Counted from the stretch's first letter, positions 40,956 through 48,551 are shown. The stretch: DNA of 52,690 nt from JAWXCM01 sp034408745 (GCA_034408745.1 JAWXCM010000410.1:1-52690), one strand, 5' to 3'. Program-made: numbers and translations. The notes: generated from the letters alone by a model not told the origin.

Positions 40956-41651
40956 ATGACGTCCTTTCTTGGGGTGGATCTCGGGTGGTTCGGAAAGCCG
41001 ACGGGACTCGCGGCGACAACGCTGGTAGAAGGCCGCGTAGTGCTCCGCAGCGTCGAGCGGATGGAACGTGTCGACGAGATTCTGGCGTGGATCGAGACGT
41101 GGGCCGGAGCCGACTGCGTGTGTGCCGTGGACGCTCCGCTGGTAATTCCGAATGCCACCGGAATTCGACAGGGTGAGCGGGAATTAAACGCGCAATTTCA
41201 GCGTTTTCATGCGGGATGTCATCCTGCGAATCTGGGGCGGCCGTTTGCTTCTTATGTGACGGGGTTCAGCAGGTCACTTGAGGCAAGCGGCTTTCGCCAT
41301 GGCCCGGGCATGCCGGCGCAGGCCGCGGGTCGATGGCAGATTGAGGTGCATCCTCATGCGGCCACGGTGAGCCTGTTCGGGCTCGGCCGAATCGTGAAGT
41401 ACAAGCGTGGGCGGCGTGCGGACCGGGCTAGGGAGCTGGCGCGGCTGCGGTCGCTCATTCTGACGCTGCCCGTGGACGGAGTCGAGTTGATTCCCGAGAT
41501 ACCGACAGCCGGGCCGCTGAAACCTGCCGAGGACTGCATCGACGCGGTGCTGTGCGCGTTTATCGCGGCAGTGTGGTGGCAGCGCGCGGCTGACGGCAGC
41601 TACGTTTTCGGAACGGCGGACTCTGGGTACATTGTTGTGCCCGCGCGGTGA
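40956..41651 (+). CDS. DUF429 protein (RNase H-like fold)
   Basis: FLGVDLGWFGKPTGLAATTL is an RNase H/actin-type first strand with an Asp, and DCVCAVDAPLVIPNATGIRQ (second Asp) plus AEDCIDAVLCAFIAAVW (third acidic cluster) are conserved in DUF429. The length is 231 residues, as usual. The family is predicted to be a nuclease; no activity is assigned. It follows the histidine kinase by 18 bp and may be co-transcribed. Confidence 0.8.
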   Translation: MTSFLGVDLGWFGKPTGLAATTLVEGRVVLRSVERMERVDEILAWIETWAGADCVCAVDAPLVIPNATGIRQGERELNAQFQRFHAGCHPANLGRPFASYVTGFSRSLEASGFRHGPGMPAQAAGRWQIEVHPHAATVSLFGLGRIVKYKRGRRADRARELARLRSLILTLPVDGVELIPEIPTAGPLKPAEDCIDAVLCAFIAAVWWQRAADGSYVFGTADSGYIVVPAR

Positions 41652-41683
41652 GACAGGAATACCGGACGTAATTCCGAGCAGCG

Positions 41684-41995
41684 CTACGAAAACGAGGCCG
41701 CGAAGCTGAAGGCATCGACGACGATCCGCATTACGAAAACGATCTGCTGCATGGTGGCGCTGGCGGACAGTTGTCCCTCCCACGGAACCAGCAGCCGGAT
41801 GCCGACGCCCTGGGCCGGCAAAAAGAATGTGAACACCACAGAAATGGTGGCCATCGCGGCACAACAATGCCACATTTTTGAAGCGAACAGAAAACTGAGC
41901 GTAAGGAGTGATCGAATCCACGTGATTCCGGAGGCTGTCGCGCGAAGGTGAAAGGAAGCTACGTTCAATATCGCGAACGTACGGTATGAGCACAA
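41684..41995 (-). CDS. Possible small membrane protein at the border of the second island
   Basis: The frame has three hydrophobic stretches (WIRSLLTLSFLFASKMW, AMATISVVFTFFLPAQGVG, QQIVFVMRIVVDAFSFAASF), more than expected by chance. The first 30 codons look less protein-like, so the start may be internal. No family is recognised. It begins beside the AT-rich inverted repeat at 42007-42040. Confidence 0.35.
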   Translation of the reverse strand: MCSYRTFAILNVASFHLRATASGITWIRSLLTLSFLFASKMWHCCAAMATISVVFTFFLPAQGVGIRLLVPWEGQLSASATMQQIVFVMRIVVDAFSFAASFS

Positions 41996-42006
41996 AAAAT
42001 TGCTGG

Positions 42007-42040
42007 CAGTAATAATAAATATATTTATTTATTGTTACTG
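42007..42040. repeat. AT-rich inverted repeat at the island border
   Basis: A perfect 16-bp palindrome AATAAATATATTTATT (42014-42029) sits inside an outer inverted pair CAGTAA (42007-42012) and TTACTG (42035-42040). It is by far the most AT-rich spot in the window. It could be a recombination site, an origin-like or operator sequence, or a bidirectional promoter/terminator. Confidence 0.55.
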
Positions 42041-42067
42041 CAAGTTGCGCGACCGCGCCGGTGCCGC

Positions 42068-42487
42068 ATGGTAGAGGATGACATGTGGGCCGTCAAGATC
42101 GACCAAGAGCGCAAAGAACTCAAAATAGCACCACTACAGAGTGACGAGCGCCCGCCCGAGCCTGCTGGTGTGGACACACTCTATGGTGAGGTCTCGCTGC
42201 AGAGCACCGAGGTCAGCAAGATCACCGAGGAAGTCCGCGAGAAAGCCAACGCCGCGATCCGACGACAGGACCGGGCGCTCTTGGAGATGAACGACGTCCC
42301 AACGACCCTCACGCTCAAACGCAAGCACCCGGGATGGTCAGCGGAGGACTGCGCGAACCACTACCGCAACCAACTCCAAGAACTCGTCGGTCACATCACC
42401 CAAGACCGCACCATCTTCCGGATCGTCGTCGGTGAAATGGTACAAATCGACGTCCTAAGCAAACCAACAAGGAGGAAACAACCATGA
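42068..42487 (+). CDS. Hypothetical island protein (139 aa)
   Basis: From the ATG at 42068 the product reads MVEDDMWAVKIDQERKELKI. It has an acidic, Pro-rich segment, a long charged helix (SKITEEVREKANAAIRRQDR), HPGWSAEDCANHYRNQLQEL and a basic tail. A TTG at 42032 would extend it. No family is recognised. It overlaps the next gene by 4 bases and the pair share a strong Shine-Dalgarno (AAGGAGG). Confidence 0.45.
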   Translation: MVEDDMWAVKIDQERKELKIAPLQSDERPPEPAGVDTLYGEVSLQSTEVSKITEEVREKANAAIRRQDRALLEMNDVPTTLTLKRKHPGWSAEDCANHYRNQLQELVGHITQDRTIFRIVVGEMVQIDVLSKPTRRKQP

Positions 42488-42693
42488 AAGGAATGACAGC
42501 ACAAGAACAAGTATTACGCATAGAACTCGACGCAGACCTAAGAATGAAGGGACTACGCATCGTGGATTACGAACAGTACCAACCCTACCAACAAAAGCTC
42601 GTGACATGGGTAGTAGGATCGGTCCTTCTGACCATCATGCTCGGATTAGCACTAGGACTTGGCACCAACCTTGCGCACGTCATTATCGGATGA
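42484..42693 (+). CDS. Small single-helix membrane protein (69 aa)
   Basis: MKGMTAQEQVLRIELDADLR is a charged cytosolic head, and KLVTWVVGSVLLTIMLGLAL with GLGTNLAHVIIG a C-terminal membrane helix. An AAGGAGG lies 8 bp before the ATG, and the start overlaps the previous stop. The short tail-anchored form recalls phage or plasmid accessory proteins; function is unknown. Confidence 0.5.
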   Translation: MKGMTAQEQVLRIELDADLRMKGLRIVDYEQYQPYQQKLVTWVVGSVLLTIMLGLALGLGTNLAHVIIG

Positions 42694-42701
42694 GGCACAC
42701 T

Positions 42702-42752
42702 ATGAAACCCTGTAACTGCAAAGACCACAACAACCCGGACAAGGACTGCTAG
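42702..42752 (+). CDS. Cys-rich micro-ORF ending at an in-frame amber codon
   Basis: MKPCNCKDHNNPDKDC stops at TAG (42750-42752). The same frame stays open for 15 codons to a TGA (GTCACHAPWRGLAK), giving a pattern of CxC ... C[stop]xxCxCH. The continuity of the cysteine pattern across the TAG suggests either a longer 31-residue zinc-binding peptide with a nonsense change, or recoding. A 6-bp hairpin directly follows the TAG. Confidence 0.35.
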   Translation: MKPCNCKDHNNPDKDC

Positions 42753-42768
42753 GGCACGTGCGCGTGCC
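42753..42768 (+). other. Short GC-rich hairpin right after an amber codon
   Basis: GGCACG (42753-42758) and CGTGCC (42763-42768) enclose a TGCG tetraloop, starting immediately after the TAG at 42750-42752. No T-run follows, so it is not a standard terminator. A structure at this distance is what stop-codon readthrough signals can look like, but this is speculative. Confidence 0.4.
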
Positions 42769-42793
42769 ACGCGCCCTGGCGCGGATTAGCAAA

Positions 42794-42880
42794 GTGACCC
42801 CGCGCGAGCGCTGGTTCCAACAAGCCTGCAAGCACCTCAACATCAACATCACCAACCTCGGCGCGTACTGCAACAAGTGA
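42794..42880 (+). CDS. Micro-ORF (28 aa) with Cys/His residues
   Basis: The GTG at 42794 overlaps the TGA that ends the preceding extended frame (GTGA). The product MTPRERWFQQACKHLNINIT then NLGAYCNK has a C-x-H ... C arrangement. It is too small to classify. Its coupling to the previous frame argues that the frame beyond the amber codon was once translated. Confidence 0.3.
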   Translation: MTPRERWFQQACKHLNINITNLGAYCNK

Positions 42881-42927
42881 GGGACGAAAACTGCCGACTG
42901 GACAACACGCTTATCGGAGGCAAACCC

Positions 42928-43251
42928 ATGAAAACCGCATACATAGCACTCCTGTTTTTGGCCGGACTCCTCGTCATGGCAGCAACACCAGCACACGCCG
43001 CAACCCAGAGGCAGAACATCACCGAGTACCTGCTCACGAACAACACCGTCATGTTCAACGACGGCACAAGCATGGTAGTCAGAGACGTCACGCCAACCAA
43101 GAACACGACCAAGGCAGTCACGACGAAGTACCCGCTCCCGCACTGGATGCCACAAGCCTTCGACGGGACCGCACAAACCTGCAAAATGGGCGTGATCGGC
43201 AAGAACAGCCGCAGCCAACCAGTCTGTTACCGACGACGCGGACGTACCTAA
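42928..43251 (+). CDS. Small secreted protein of the island (107 aa)
   Basis: A textbook signal peptide (MKTAYIALLFLAGLLVMAAT ending PAHA) follows a GGAGG Shine-Dalgarno with 7-bp spacing. The mature 83 residues are polar and Asn/Thr-rich (RQNITEYLLTNNTVMFNDGT, MVVRDVTPTKNTTKAVTTK) with two cysteines (TCKMG, VCYRR) that could form a disulfide. No family is recognised. Codon use (AAC, ACC, CTC, ATA) differs from the host genes. Confidence 0.55.
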   Translation: MKTAYIALLFLAGLLVMAATPAHAATQRQNITEYLLTNNTVMFNDGTSMVVRDVTPTKNTTKAVTTKYPLPHWMPQAFDGTAQTCKMGVIGKNSRSQPVCYRRRGRT

Positions 43252-43293
43252 GTCTTTCTTTTTTTCTCTCTGCTCTTTGGGCGACGCGCGAGG

Positions 43294-43548
43294 TTAAGGT
43301 TTGCGGCTCTTCAAGGGTTTGCTCACAGCCATAGTGTGCTCGATCATTGGCGGAAACTGGTGTGCGAGCCGTTGTTCGACAGACCCTCGTGTGGTCGCGG
43401 CGACGACTCTCAGCCATGCAGTTGTCCCCGTACTCTGGTCGTACTCGGCCATGAGAAAACCGTGCTGATTTACCACCCCAACGGCACCTTCTGGTCGGGC
43501 ACGGTATAAGCGGTACGTGTCGTTATTCTCGTGCTGTACGCTTGCCAT
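43294..43548 (-). CDS. Small hypothetical island protein (84 aa)
   Basis: MASVQHENNDTYRLYRARPE, GAVGVVNQHGFLMAEYDQST and TAWLRVVAATTRGSVEQRLA give a short beta-rich protein with a Lys/Arg tail. It is convergent with the secreted-protein gene, with a T-rich stretch between (43255-43272). No family is recognised. The 217 bp upstream (43549-43765) hold a strong AAGGAGGAG Shine-Dalgarno-like sequence but only a 21-codon frame behind it. Confidence 0.4.
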   Translation of the reverse strand: MASVQHENNDTYRLYRARPEGAVGVVNQHGFLMAEYDQSTGTTAWLRVVAATTRGSVEQRLAHQFPPMIEHTMAVSKPLKSRKP

Positions 43549-43765
43549 TACTGAGTAAGACGTGCGCGGAGCCTGCGTGGTTGCCTAAGCACCAACCACT
43601 AAGGAGGAGTGACACCTGCCAAGCGTCTCGCCGGCACTTCCTCTAAGTGGAACGGGACGGCATCTTTTTTCTGAAGCACCGTTGAAGGGCCGAGAACATG
43701 CGCAGGGTTCTCATTGCAACGTGAGGAGTTGCCGCGTGGTGACTAGAACAGCATATGCTGATAGT

Positions 43766-44485
43766 ATGCCGCAGAATACTTCATGCGTCCGCTTTTCAAC
43801 GTTGCCAACGTTGTTTAGGAGCGACTCCCGACTTGACCAAGGTGAACGGCTTAAGCAATTTGACGTCCTTGTCGCGCGGCTGTCGGTACTTTACGAAGAC
43901 CTTCGCATCGAGCTTATGGGTATTCACGTCGAGTATATCCCCAAGATGGATGTACTCGACCCTCCACAGCACGACTCCAAGCCACAGGATATCGGGAAAA
44001 CTCGCCGGCACTATTTCGTGAGGCGCTCACTTTGTACGTTGTGCGAAATCGCAGATGCTGTATTGGCGATCAGCAAGTGTGAGCGAATGAAGACTATTGC
44101 AGCCTTGTGGAAGGAGCCATCGCACCGCTCCCAGTGGAAATGCGCCGTTCGCTTCTTTCGCCGGCGACGCGATCTCATTCGAAAAGTGAGAAATGACATC
44201 GGCGGACATTTTGGCGATGAGGCTGCGTTGTTCGCTATTGAAAACGCGACGGAGGCGTCAACGGCGAAGATGGGCCTAAATTATAACGACAAAGGGCGTA
44301 TGTCCGTCCATCTCCATTTCGCTGGTGAACTCGCTGCTAATGCTTTCGTTCGGCAACTCGAAGGGGCCACACTTCAGAACAAGCTAACTTGGCTCTTGGA
44401 CGAAATTCTTCAACCGGGTTATCGTCATGCAACAAACTCTGTGAACGCGGCTGTCTTTTCGCATCTTTGGCACAAGTTCCGCTGA
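43766..44485 (+). CDS. Unrecognised helical protein (239 aa)
   Basis: Start chosen at the ATG 43766 (MPQNTSCVRFSTLPTLFRSD); a TTG at 43682 gives a longer, less plausible N terminus. The protein is mostly helical (KQFDVLVARLSVLYEDLRIE, RSLCTLCEIADAVLAISKCE) and has DLIRKVRNDIGGHFGDEAAL, a His-containing RNDxGGHF motif found in several uncharacterised mobile-island proteins. It lies 64 bp before the DUF2513-like gene on the same strand. Its function is unknown. Confidence 0.5.
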   Translation: MPQNTSCVRFSTLPTLFRSDSRLDQGERLKQFDVLVARLSVLYEDLRIELMGIHVEYIPKMDVLDPPQHDSKPQDIGKTRRHYFVRRSLCTLCEIADAVLAISKCERMKTIAALWKEPSHRSQWKCAVRFFRRRRDLIRKVRNDIGGHFGDEAALFAIENATEASTAKMGLNYNDKGRMSVHLHFAGELAANAFVRQLEGATLQNKLTWLLDEILQPGYRHATNSVNAAVFSHLWHKFR

Positions 44486-44549
44486 TGCAACTTAGATTCC
44501 CAGCCGAAGGCCGATGCCCGTGCACTCAGATACAATTGGGCTAAGCCAC

Positions 44550-44936
44550 ATGCGAATGGACCCTGACCTCATTCGGACCATCCTCCTTGAACTCGAAGCA
44601 CTTCCTGCCTCCGCTGATCCAATTCGGGGCCAGAACTGGCTGACAATGACATACGATGACCGCTCGAAAGAAGACATTTCTGACCATATTCGTCTTATGG
44701 GTGAGGCAGGTTTTATCGAAACGTATAAAGTACCCTCTCACTACGGCACCTTTTGGCATCCTGTTCGAATGACCTACAAAGGACACGAGTACTTGAACTC
44801 AGTGCGTTCTGATACGGTTTGGAACAAGTCCAAGGAACTGGCAGGAAAGGCGTTCGGGACGGTCACAATTGAAGGAATTAAGGCGGTGCTGCCATACGCC
44901 ATAAAAGCGGTGCTTCAGGGCGCAGGGATGCAATAG
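44550..44936 (+). CDS. DUF2513-like winged-helix protein
   Basis: From the ATG at 44550: MRMDPDLIRTILLELEALPA, then DDRSKEDISDHIRLMGEAGF with IETYKVPSHYGTFWHPVRMT and YKGHEYLNSVRSD, which match DUF2513 by eye. The fold is predicted to be a winged helix. The hydrophobic C-terminal third (FGTVTIEGIKAVLPYAIKAV) could be a membrane-active or packing helix. DUF2513 genes are common on prophages and islands; a regulatory or defence role is possible but unproven. Confidence 0.65.
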   Translation: MRMDPDLIRTILLELEALPASADPIRGQNWLTMTYDDRSKEDISDHIRLMGEAGFIETYKVPSHYGTFWHPVRMTYKGHEYLNSVRSDTVWNKSKELAGKAFGTVTIEGIKAVLPYAIKAVLQGAGMQ

Positions 44937-45052
44937 AGAGGGAAGTACTGGTTGATCGAATTGCCGCCACCCCACCACACGGGCCGTGGCGGTGGCCTCA
45001 CGACGACCGCGTCCTCGGAGAACGCGGGACGGGAGCGATGATTTACGCAGCC

Positions 45053-45331
45053 TCACTCAGAGCTTGTTTTCTTGGTGGCCTTCTTTGCGCCCGGCTTGGT
45101 CTGTTTCGCACTCCAGCGCTTCTTCATGGCCTCTGAGAGCTTCGCGCGCCCCGCTTCACTGAGTCCACTGCTCTTCTTGGCGGTCTTTTTTGCAGCGGTC
45201 TTTTTCTGTGGACCGGGCGGGCGTCCCCGTCGTGGTCCTCCCCGGAGTGCTTCCAGTGCTCGCTCAATCGCGTCCTTCTGCGTCTCAAGCTGGACGATGA
45301 TCGCGTCGAGGTCAATTACAAGTTTTGCCAT
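45053..45331 (-). CDS. Small AT-hook / histone-H1-like DNA-binding protein
   Basis: The N-terminal helix VIDLDAIIVQLETQKDAIER leads to the AT-hook-like RRGRPPGPQ. A Lys/Ala-rich tail with TAAKKTAKKSSGLSEAGRAK and LSEAMKKRWSAKQ follows. Similar short proteins are frequent in Solibacter-like genomes. It should bind the minor groove of AT-rich DNA; targets are unknown. The 116 bp between it and the DUF2513-like gene have no other gene. Confidence 0.65.
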   Translation of the reverse strand: MAKLVIDLDAIIVQLETQKDAIERALEALRGGPRRGRPPGPQKKTAAKKTAKKSSGLSEAGRAKLSEAMKKRWSAKQTKPGAKKATKKTSSE

Positions 45332-45340
45332 TTCTGTTTC

Positions 45341-46216
45341 CTATGGTACTCCGGCGGAGGCTGCCGTTAAGCCTCCCGGTGTGGCTTCAGCCACGGGCGC
45401 GGCGATGCTCAGCAAGTTAGCAGACGGGCTGTTGTCGATAACCTCTAGTGACCAGTAGAGTCCAGTGGCGGTATCGTTGCACTCGAACTTGATGTACGCG
45501 TCCGAAGCGCGGTACGGGTATGTTTCTCCCGGGCCATGCCCGTCCCATGACTCATTTGGCTTCGCGAAGCTCCCGAGACCTTGTCCCCATGGCGAAATGT
45601 CGAGGAAAATGTGTTGTTCCTGCACGTCGAGGTCGTACGTCATGCCGAATCTGCCACACACTCCTATGAGCTGGATGTGGCCATTGAAAGACCGTAGTTG
45701 GAGTCGTGACTTGGACAAGCCTTCTGGCATTGTGGGATCGTGATCTTTAAAGGAAATCTTACGCGTCCACAGCAGTACCTCCTCGTGCTTCTGTTGATAG
45801 CGTTCTCCACGGTAGGCATGCCGCTGGCGAACAGGATCGTCGTCAGCCCTATCGATAGTACGGAACGTAAAGTGACTTCCCCAGTCCTCGACAGCCACGA
45901 ACACCGTGTCGAACAGTATCGGCGGGCGATCATCGGGCGCGAAGAACACGTGCCCTTCTAACGAAGACAGTTCCTCTTCGGATAGGCCCACCGTCGATGA
46001 GAGAAACTTCCGGCTGAATGACAGGTTCAGGCTCGCAATACGTCGCAGAGGCACACACGTGTGGGTGACGGGCTTGACGTTTTGCAGCAAAGTAAGTTCG
46101 TACCGCGCGGATTGCAGTCCTGTTCGAAGTGTTGCGATATCGTCTCGTAGCCCTTCGACCCAATATCGAACAACCACCAGCAGCAAGAACATCGCGAAGA
46201 GAAGGAAGGGCAACAT
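45341..46216 (-). CDS. Membrane-anchored hypothetical protein (291 aa)
   Basis: Start taken at the ATG 46216, giving MLPFLLFAMFLLLVVVRYWV as anchor. A short coiled segment follows (RDDIATLRTGLQSARYELTL), then about 240 soluble residues with strands and aromatic turns (HVFFAPDDRPPILFDTVFVA, QEQHIFLDISPWGQGLGSFA, YIKFECNDTATGLYWSLEVI). A conserved-looking SWDGHGPGETYPYRASDAYI lies near the end. No family is recognised. It is 10 bp upstream of the AT-hook gene on the same strand. Confidence 0.5.
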   Translation of the reverse strand: MLPFLLFAMFLLLVVVRYWVEGLRDDIATLRTGLQSARYELTLLQNVKPVTHTCVPLRRIASLNLSFSRKFLSSTVGLSEEELSSLEGHVFFAPDDRPPILFDTVFVAVEDWGSHFTFRTIDRADDDPVRQRHAYRGERYQQKHEEVLLWTRKISFKDHDPTMPEGLSKSRLQLRSFNGHIQLIGVCGRFGMTYDLDVQEQHIFLDISPWGQGLGSFAKPNESWDGHGPGETYPYRASDAYIKFECNDTATGLYWSLEVIDNSPSANLLSIAAPVAEATPGGLTAASAGVP

Positions 46217-46322
46217 TTCTGCCCGCACCGTATCACGGAAGAAGTAAAGGTGCCCGTTGAGAATGTTGTGACTCGTCGATTCGTTGGCACGGGGCCGACC
46301 AAGGCGAATGACGTTTGGCAGT

Positions 46323-46496
46323 TTATCCCTTGCGACCTGAGGGAACGAGATAGTGGATGAGCGCGTACGCGATGACGTTCCCGAGTGCTCCCGCGACGTA
46401 CGCGTGCCAGCCGAACGATCCTTCGATGAGGACACTGATAATCGCGAACAGCACCAGGAAATCGCCAAATACACTGATCGTCTGCGCGAAGTTGCG
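46323..46496 (-). CDS. Small membrane protein fragment with unclear start
   Basis: The minus frame reads RNFAQTISVFGDFLVLFAII, then SVLIEGSFGWHAYVAGALGN and VIAYALIHYLVPSGRKG to a TAA. It has two hydrophobic stretches and is clearly protein-like. No start codon opens it: an ATG exists at 46500 but one base out of frame (removing one base gives M-R-N-F). A GTG at 46454 would give only 43 residues. Either an indel or a cut edge of the island explains this. Confidence 0.45.
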   Translation of the reverse strand, partial: RNFAQTISVFGDFLVLFAIISVLIEGSFGWHAYVAGALGNVIAYALIHYLVPSGRKG

Positions 46497-46596
46497 TCAT
46501 GGATCAGCGGCCCACATAGTGTACCGAGACGTTTCGGCGCGAATGAAACATCACACCGTCGCAGGGGGGGCGGGACAGGTCGTGGCAGAACCGCTT

Positions 46597-46602
46597 TATA
46601 AT
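46597..46602 (+). promoter_or_regulatory. TATAAT -10 element before tlpA, leaderless-type spacing
   Basis: A perfect TATAAT ends 8 nt before the ATG at 46611. A weak GGGACA lies about 19 bp upstream as -35. No Shine-Dalgarno is present. Confidence 0.45.
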
Positions 46603-46610
46603 TGAAGAAG

Positions 46611-47126
46611 ATGGCAAGAAACAATCAGGTGCTCGGCATTCTCTTCGCCGTGCTGTTCGGCGGATTCCTGTATGCGATCCACGACCAGTTCGAGCAGCAT
46701 GTTGTGGAGCCCGGCGAGCGCGCCCCCTCCTTCACAGTCACGACCGAGTCCGGCCAGCGAATCAGTACCACGGATTTTGGTGGCAAGCTGCTGGTGGTGA
46801 ACTTCTGGGCGACGTGGTGTCCGCCGTGCGTGGAGGAGATGCCTTCTCTCAATCAGTTCGCGCAGAAAATGGCGCCGAACGGAGTGGTGGTGCTCGGTGT
46901 CAGTATCGACCGCAATGAGAAGGCGTACCGTGCTTTTCTGCAGCAGAACCGGCCCTCGTTTCAGGTGGCGCGGGATCCGAAGGAGGACATCAGCAGCAGC
47001 TACGGCAGTTTCAAATGGCCTGAGACTTACGTGATCAACCGCGAGGGCAAAGTGGTGCAGAAGTACATTGGCCCGCGCAACTGGAACGACCCGGAAATCG
47101 TGAATTCGATGAGGTCTCTGCTTTGA
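46611..47126 (+). CDS. tlpA: TlpA-like membrane-anchored thioredoxin
   Basis: MARNNQVLGILFAVLFGGFL is an uncleaved anchor. The thioredoxin domain has LLVVNFWATWCPPCVEEMPS with the redox WCPPC, GVVVLGVSIDRNEKAYRAFL and the cis-Pro region SFKWPETYVINREGKVVQKY. At 171 residues it fits TlpA/ResA proteins that reduce extracytoplasmic disulfides, for instance in cytochrome c maturation. A TTG at 46602 would add three residues. The stop overlaps the glcD start by 4 bases (TTGA). Confidence 0.9.
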   Translation: MARNNQVLGILFAVLFGGFLYAIHDQFEQHVVEPGERAPSFTVTTESGQRISTTDFGGKLLVVNFWATWCPPCVEEMPSLNQFAQKMAPNGVVVLGVSIDRNEKAYRAFLQQNRPSFQVARDPKEDISSSYGSFKWPETYVINREGKVVQKYIGPRNWNDPEIVNSMRSLL

Positions 47127-48547
47127 TTCCGGAGTCGGCCCGGAGCGAACTGGAACGGCTCCTCGGTGAACGGGGTGTGCTCACGGCGAAGCAGGACTTG
47201 TCCCTGTACGAATACGACGGCGGGGTGGACAAGCACCAGCCCGACATCGTTGTATTTCCGCGCTCGACTGCCGATGTGGTGGAGATTGTGCGGATCGCGA
47301 ACCGGCACAATCTTCCGTTTGTCGGACGAGGCGCGGGTACCGGGCTGAGTGGCGGGGCGATTCCGCGGCAGGGCGGTCTGATGATCGCATTTGCCCGGAT
47401 GAACCGGATTCTCGAGATCGACTACGAGAACGAGGTGGCGATCGTGGAGCCGGGGGTGGTGAACCTCGACATCACGCTCGCCGTGCAGGGAAGCAAGTAC
47501 TTTTACGCGCCGGATCCGTCGAGCCAGCGGGCTTGTACCATCGGCGGGAATGTGGCGGAGAACGCGGGTGGTCCGCACACCCTGGCCTACGGGGTGACTA
47601 CGAATCACGTGCTGGGCGTGGAGGCCGTGCTGCCGGATGGCCGGGTGATCGAGACGGGAGGGCGCACGTTCGACCGGGCTGGCTACGATGTGACGGGGTT
47701 GTTCACGGGATCGGAGGGCACGATGGCCCTGATCACGAAAGTGTTCGTGCGGCTGATGAAGGCTCCGGAGGCGGTGAAGACGGCGCTAGCGATTTACGAC
47801 CGCACCGACGATGCAGGCGACACGGTGGCTGAGATCACGGCACGGGCGATTGTGCCGACTGCTGTCGAGATGCTGGACGGCGTCATGCTGCGCATGGTGG
47901 AAGAGGCGACGCACGCCGGTTATCCGATGGATGCGCAGGCGGTGCTGCTGATCGAGGTGGAGGGCCTGCAGGAGACGGTCGACCACCAGATGGAGCAGAT
48001 TCGACAGGCGTGTCTGGCGTGCAAGGCCCGTGAATTTCGGCTGGCGAAGACACCGGAAGAGCGGGATCTGTTGTGGAAGGGCCGCAAGAACGCTTTCGGC
48101 GCGGTGGGGCGGGTCAGCCCTTATTACTACGTGCAGGACGGCGTGGTGCCGCGGACACGAATTGCGGAGACACTGCGATATATCGGTCAGGTGGCGGATA
48201 AATACGGACTCAGCATCAGCAATATTTTCCACGCGGGCGATGGAAATATGCACCCGATTATTTTGTTCGACGCCCGCAAGCCGGGTGAGCTGGAAAAGGC
48301 GCAGCACGCGGGTGAGGATATTCTTTCGTACTGCATTTCCGTGGGCGGCTCCATCACTGGGGAGCATGGCGTCGGCATGGAAAAGATGGAGCTGATGTCG
48401 AAACAGTTTTCCGACGAGACGCTGGACATGATTGCAAGCCTGAAGAACCTGTTCGACCCCGGCTGCAGGCTGAATCCGGGCAAGCTGTTACCCCTTGGGA
48501 AGGGCTGTCTGGAGATTCGCCAGACTGCGAATTCTGTGGTTTACTGA
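47123..48547 (+). CDS. glcD: FAD-linked oxidase, glycolate oxidase GlcD-like
   Basis: The TTG start overlaps the tlpA stop. FAD-binding PCMH domain: PFVGRGAGTGLSGGAIPRQG, TIGGNVAENAGGPHTLAYGV, YDVTGLFTGSEGTMALITKV. C-terminal domain: NIFHAGDGNMHPIILFD and the final SITGEHGVGMEKMELM with FDPGCRLNPGKLLP. At 474 residues it matches GlcD and D-lactate dehydrogenase relatives that oxidise 2-hydroxyacids. No glcE or glcF follows here, so partners must lie elsewhere. Confidence 0.9.
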   Translation: MIPESARSELERLLGERGVLTAKQDLSLYEYDGGVDKHQPDIVVFPRSTADVVEIVRIANRHNLPFVGRGAGTGLSGGAIPRQGGLMIAFARMNRILEIDYENEVAIVEPGVVNLDITLAVQGSKYFYAPDPSSQRACTIGGNVAENAGGPHTLAYGVTTNHVLGVEAVLPDGRVIETGGRTFDRAGYDVTGLFTGSEGTMALITKVFVRLMKAPEAVKTALAIYDRTDDAGDTVAEITARAIVPTAVEMLDGVMLRMVEEATHAGYPMDAQAVLLIEVEGLQETVDHQMEQIRQACLACKAREFRLAKTPEERDLLWKGRKNAFGAVGRVSPYYYVQDGVVPRTRIAETLRYIGQVADKYGLSISNIFHAGDGNMHPIILFDARKPGELEKAQHAGEDILSYCISVGGSITGEHGVGMEKMELMSKQFSDETLDMIASLKNLFDPGCRLNPGKLLPLGKGCLEIRQTANSVVY

Positions 48548-48551
48548 TGGA

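Larger units (their letters stand above)
42000..46560. mobile_element. Second genomic island of mixed, mostly unrecognised small genes
   Basis: From about 42.0 kb base and codon use change: the plus strand becomes rich in A and C with many ATA, CTA and AAC codons (42.1-43.2 kb), then turns to lower GC (43.7-44.9 kb). Genes become very short and match none of the host-type families around them. Host-like genes resume with tlpA at 46.6 kb. An AT-rich inverted repeat marks the left border. No integrase or transposase was recognised. The right border is uncertain (46.5-46.6 kb). Confidence 0.55.

Noticed and set aside
42750..46560. Island-wide recoding of TAG (glutamine or pyrrolysine)
   Set aside because: The DUF2513-like gene and the 291-residue membrane-anchored gene both end sensibly at TAG, with non-protein-like sequence beyond. 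Only the single Cys-rich case remains.
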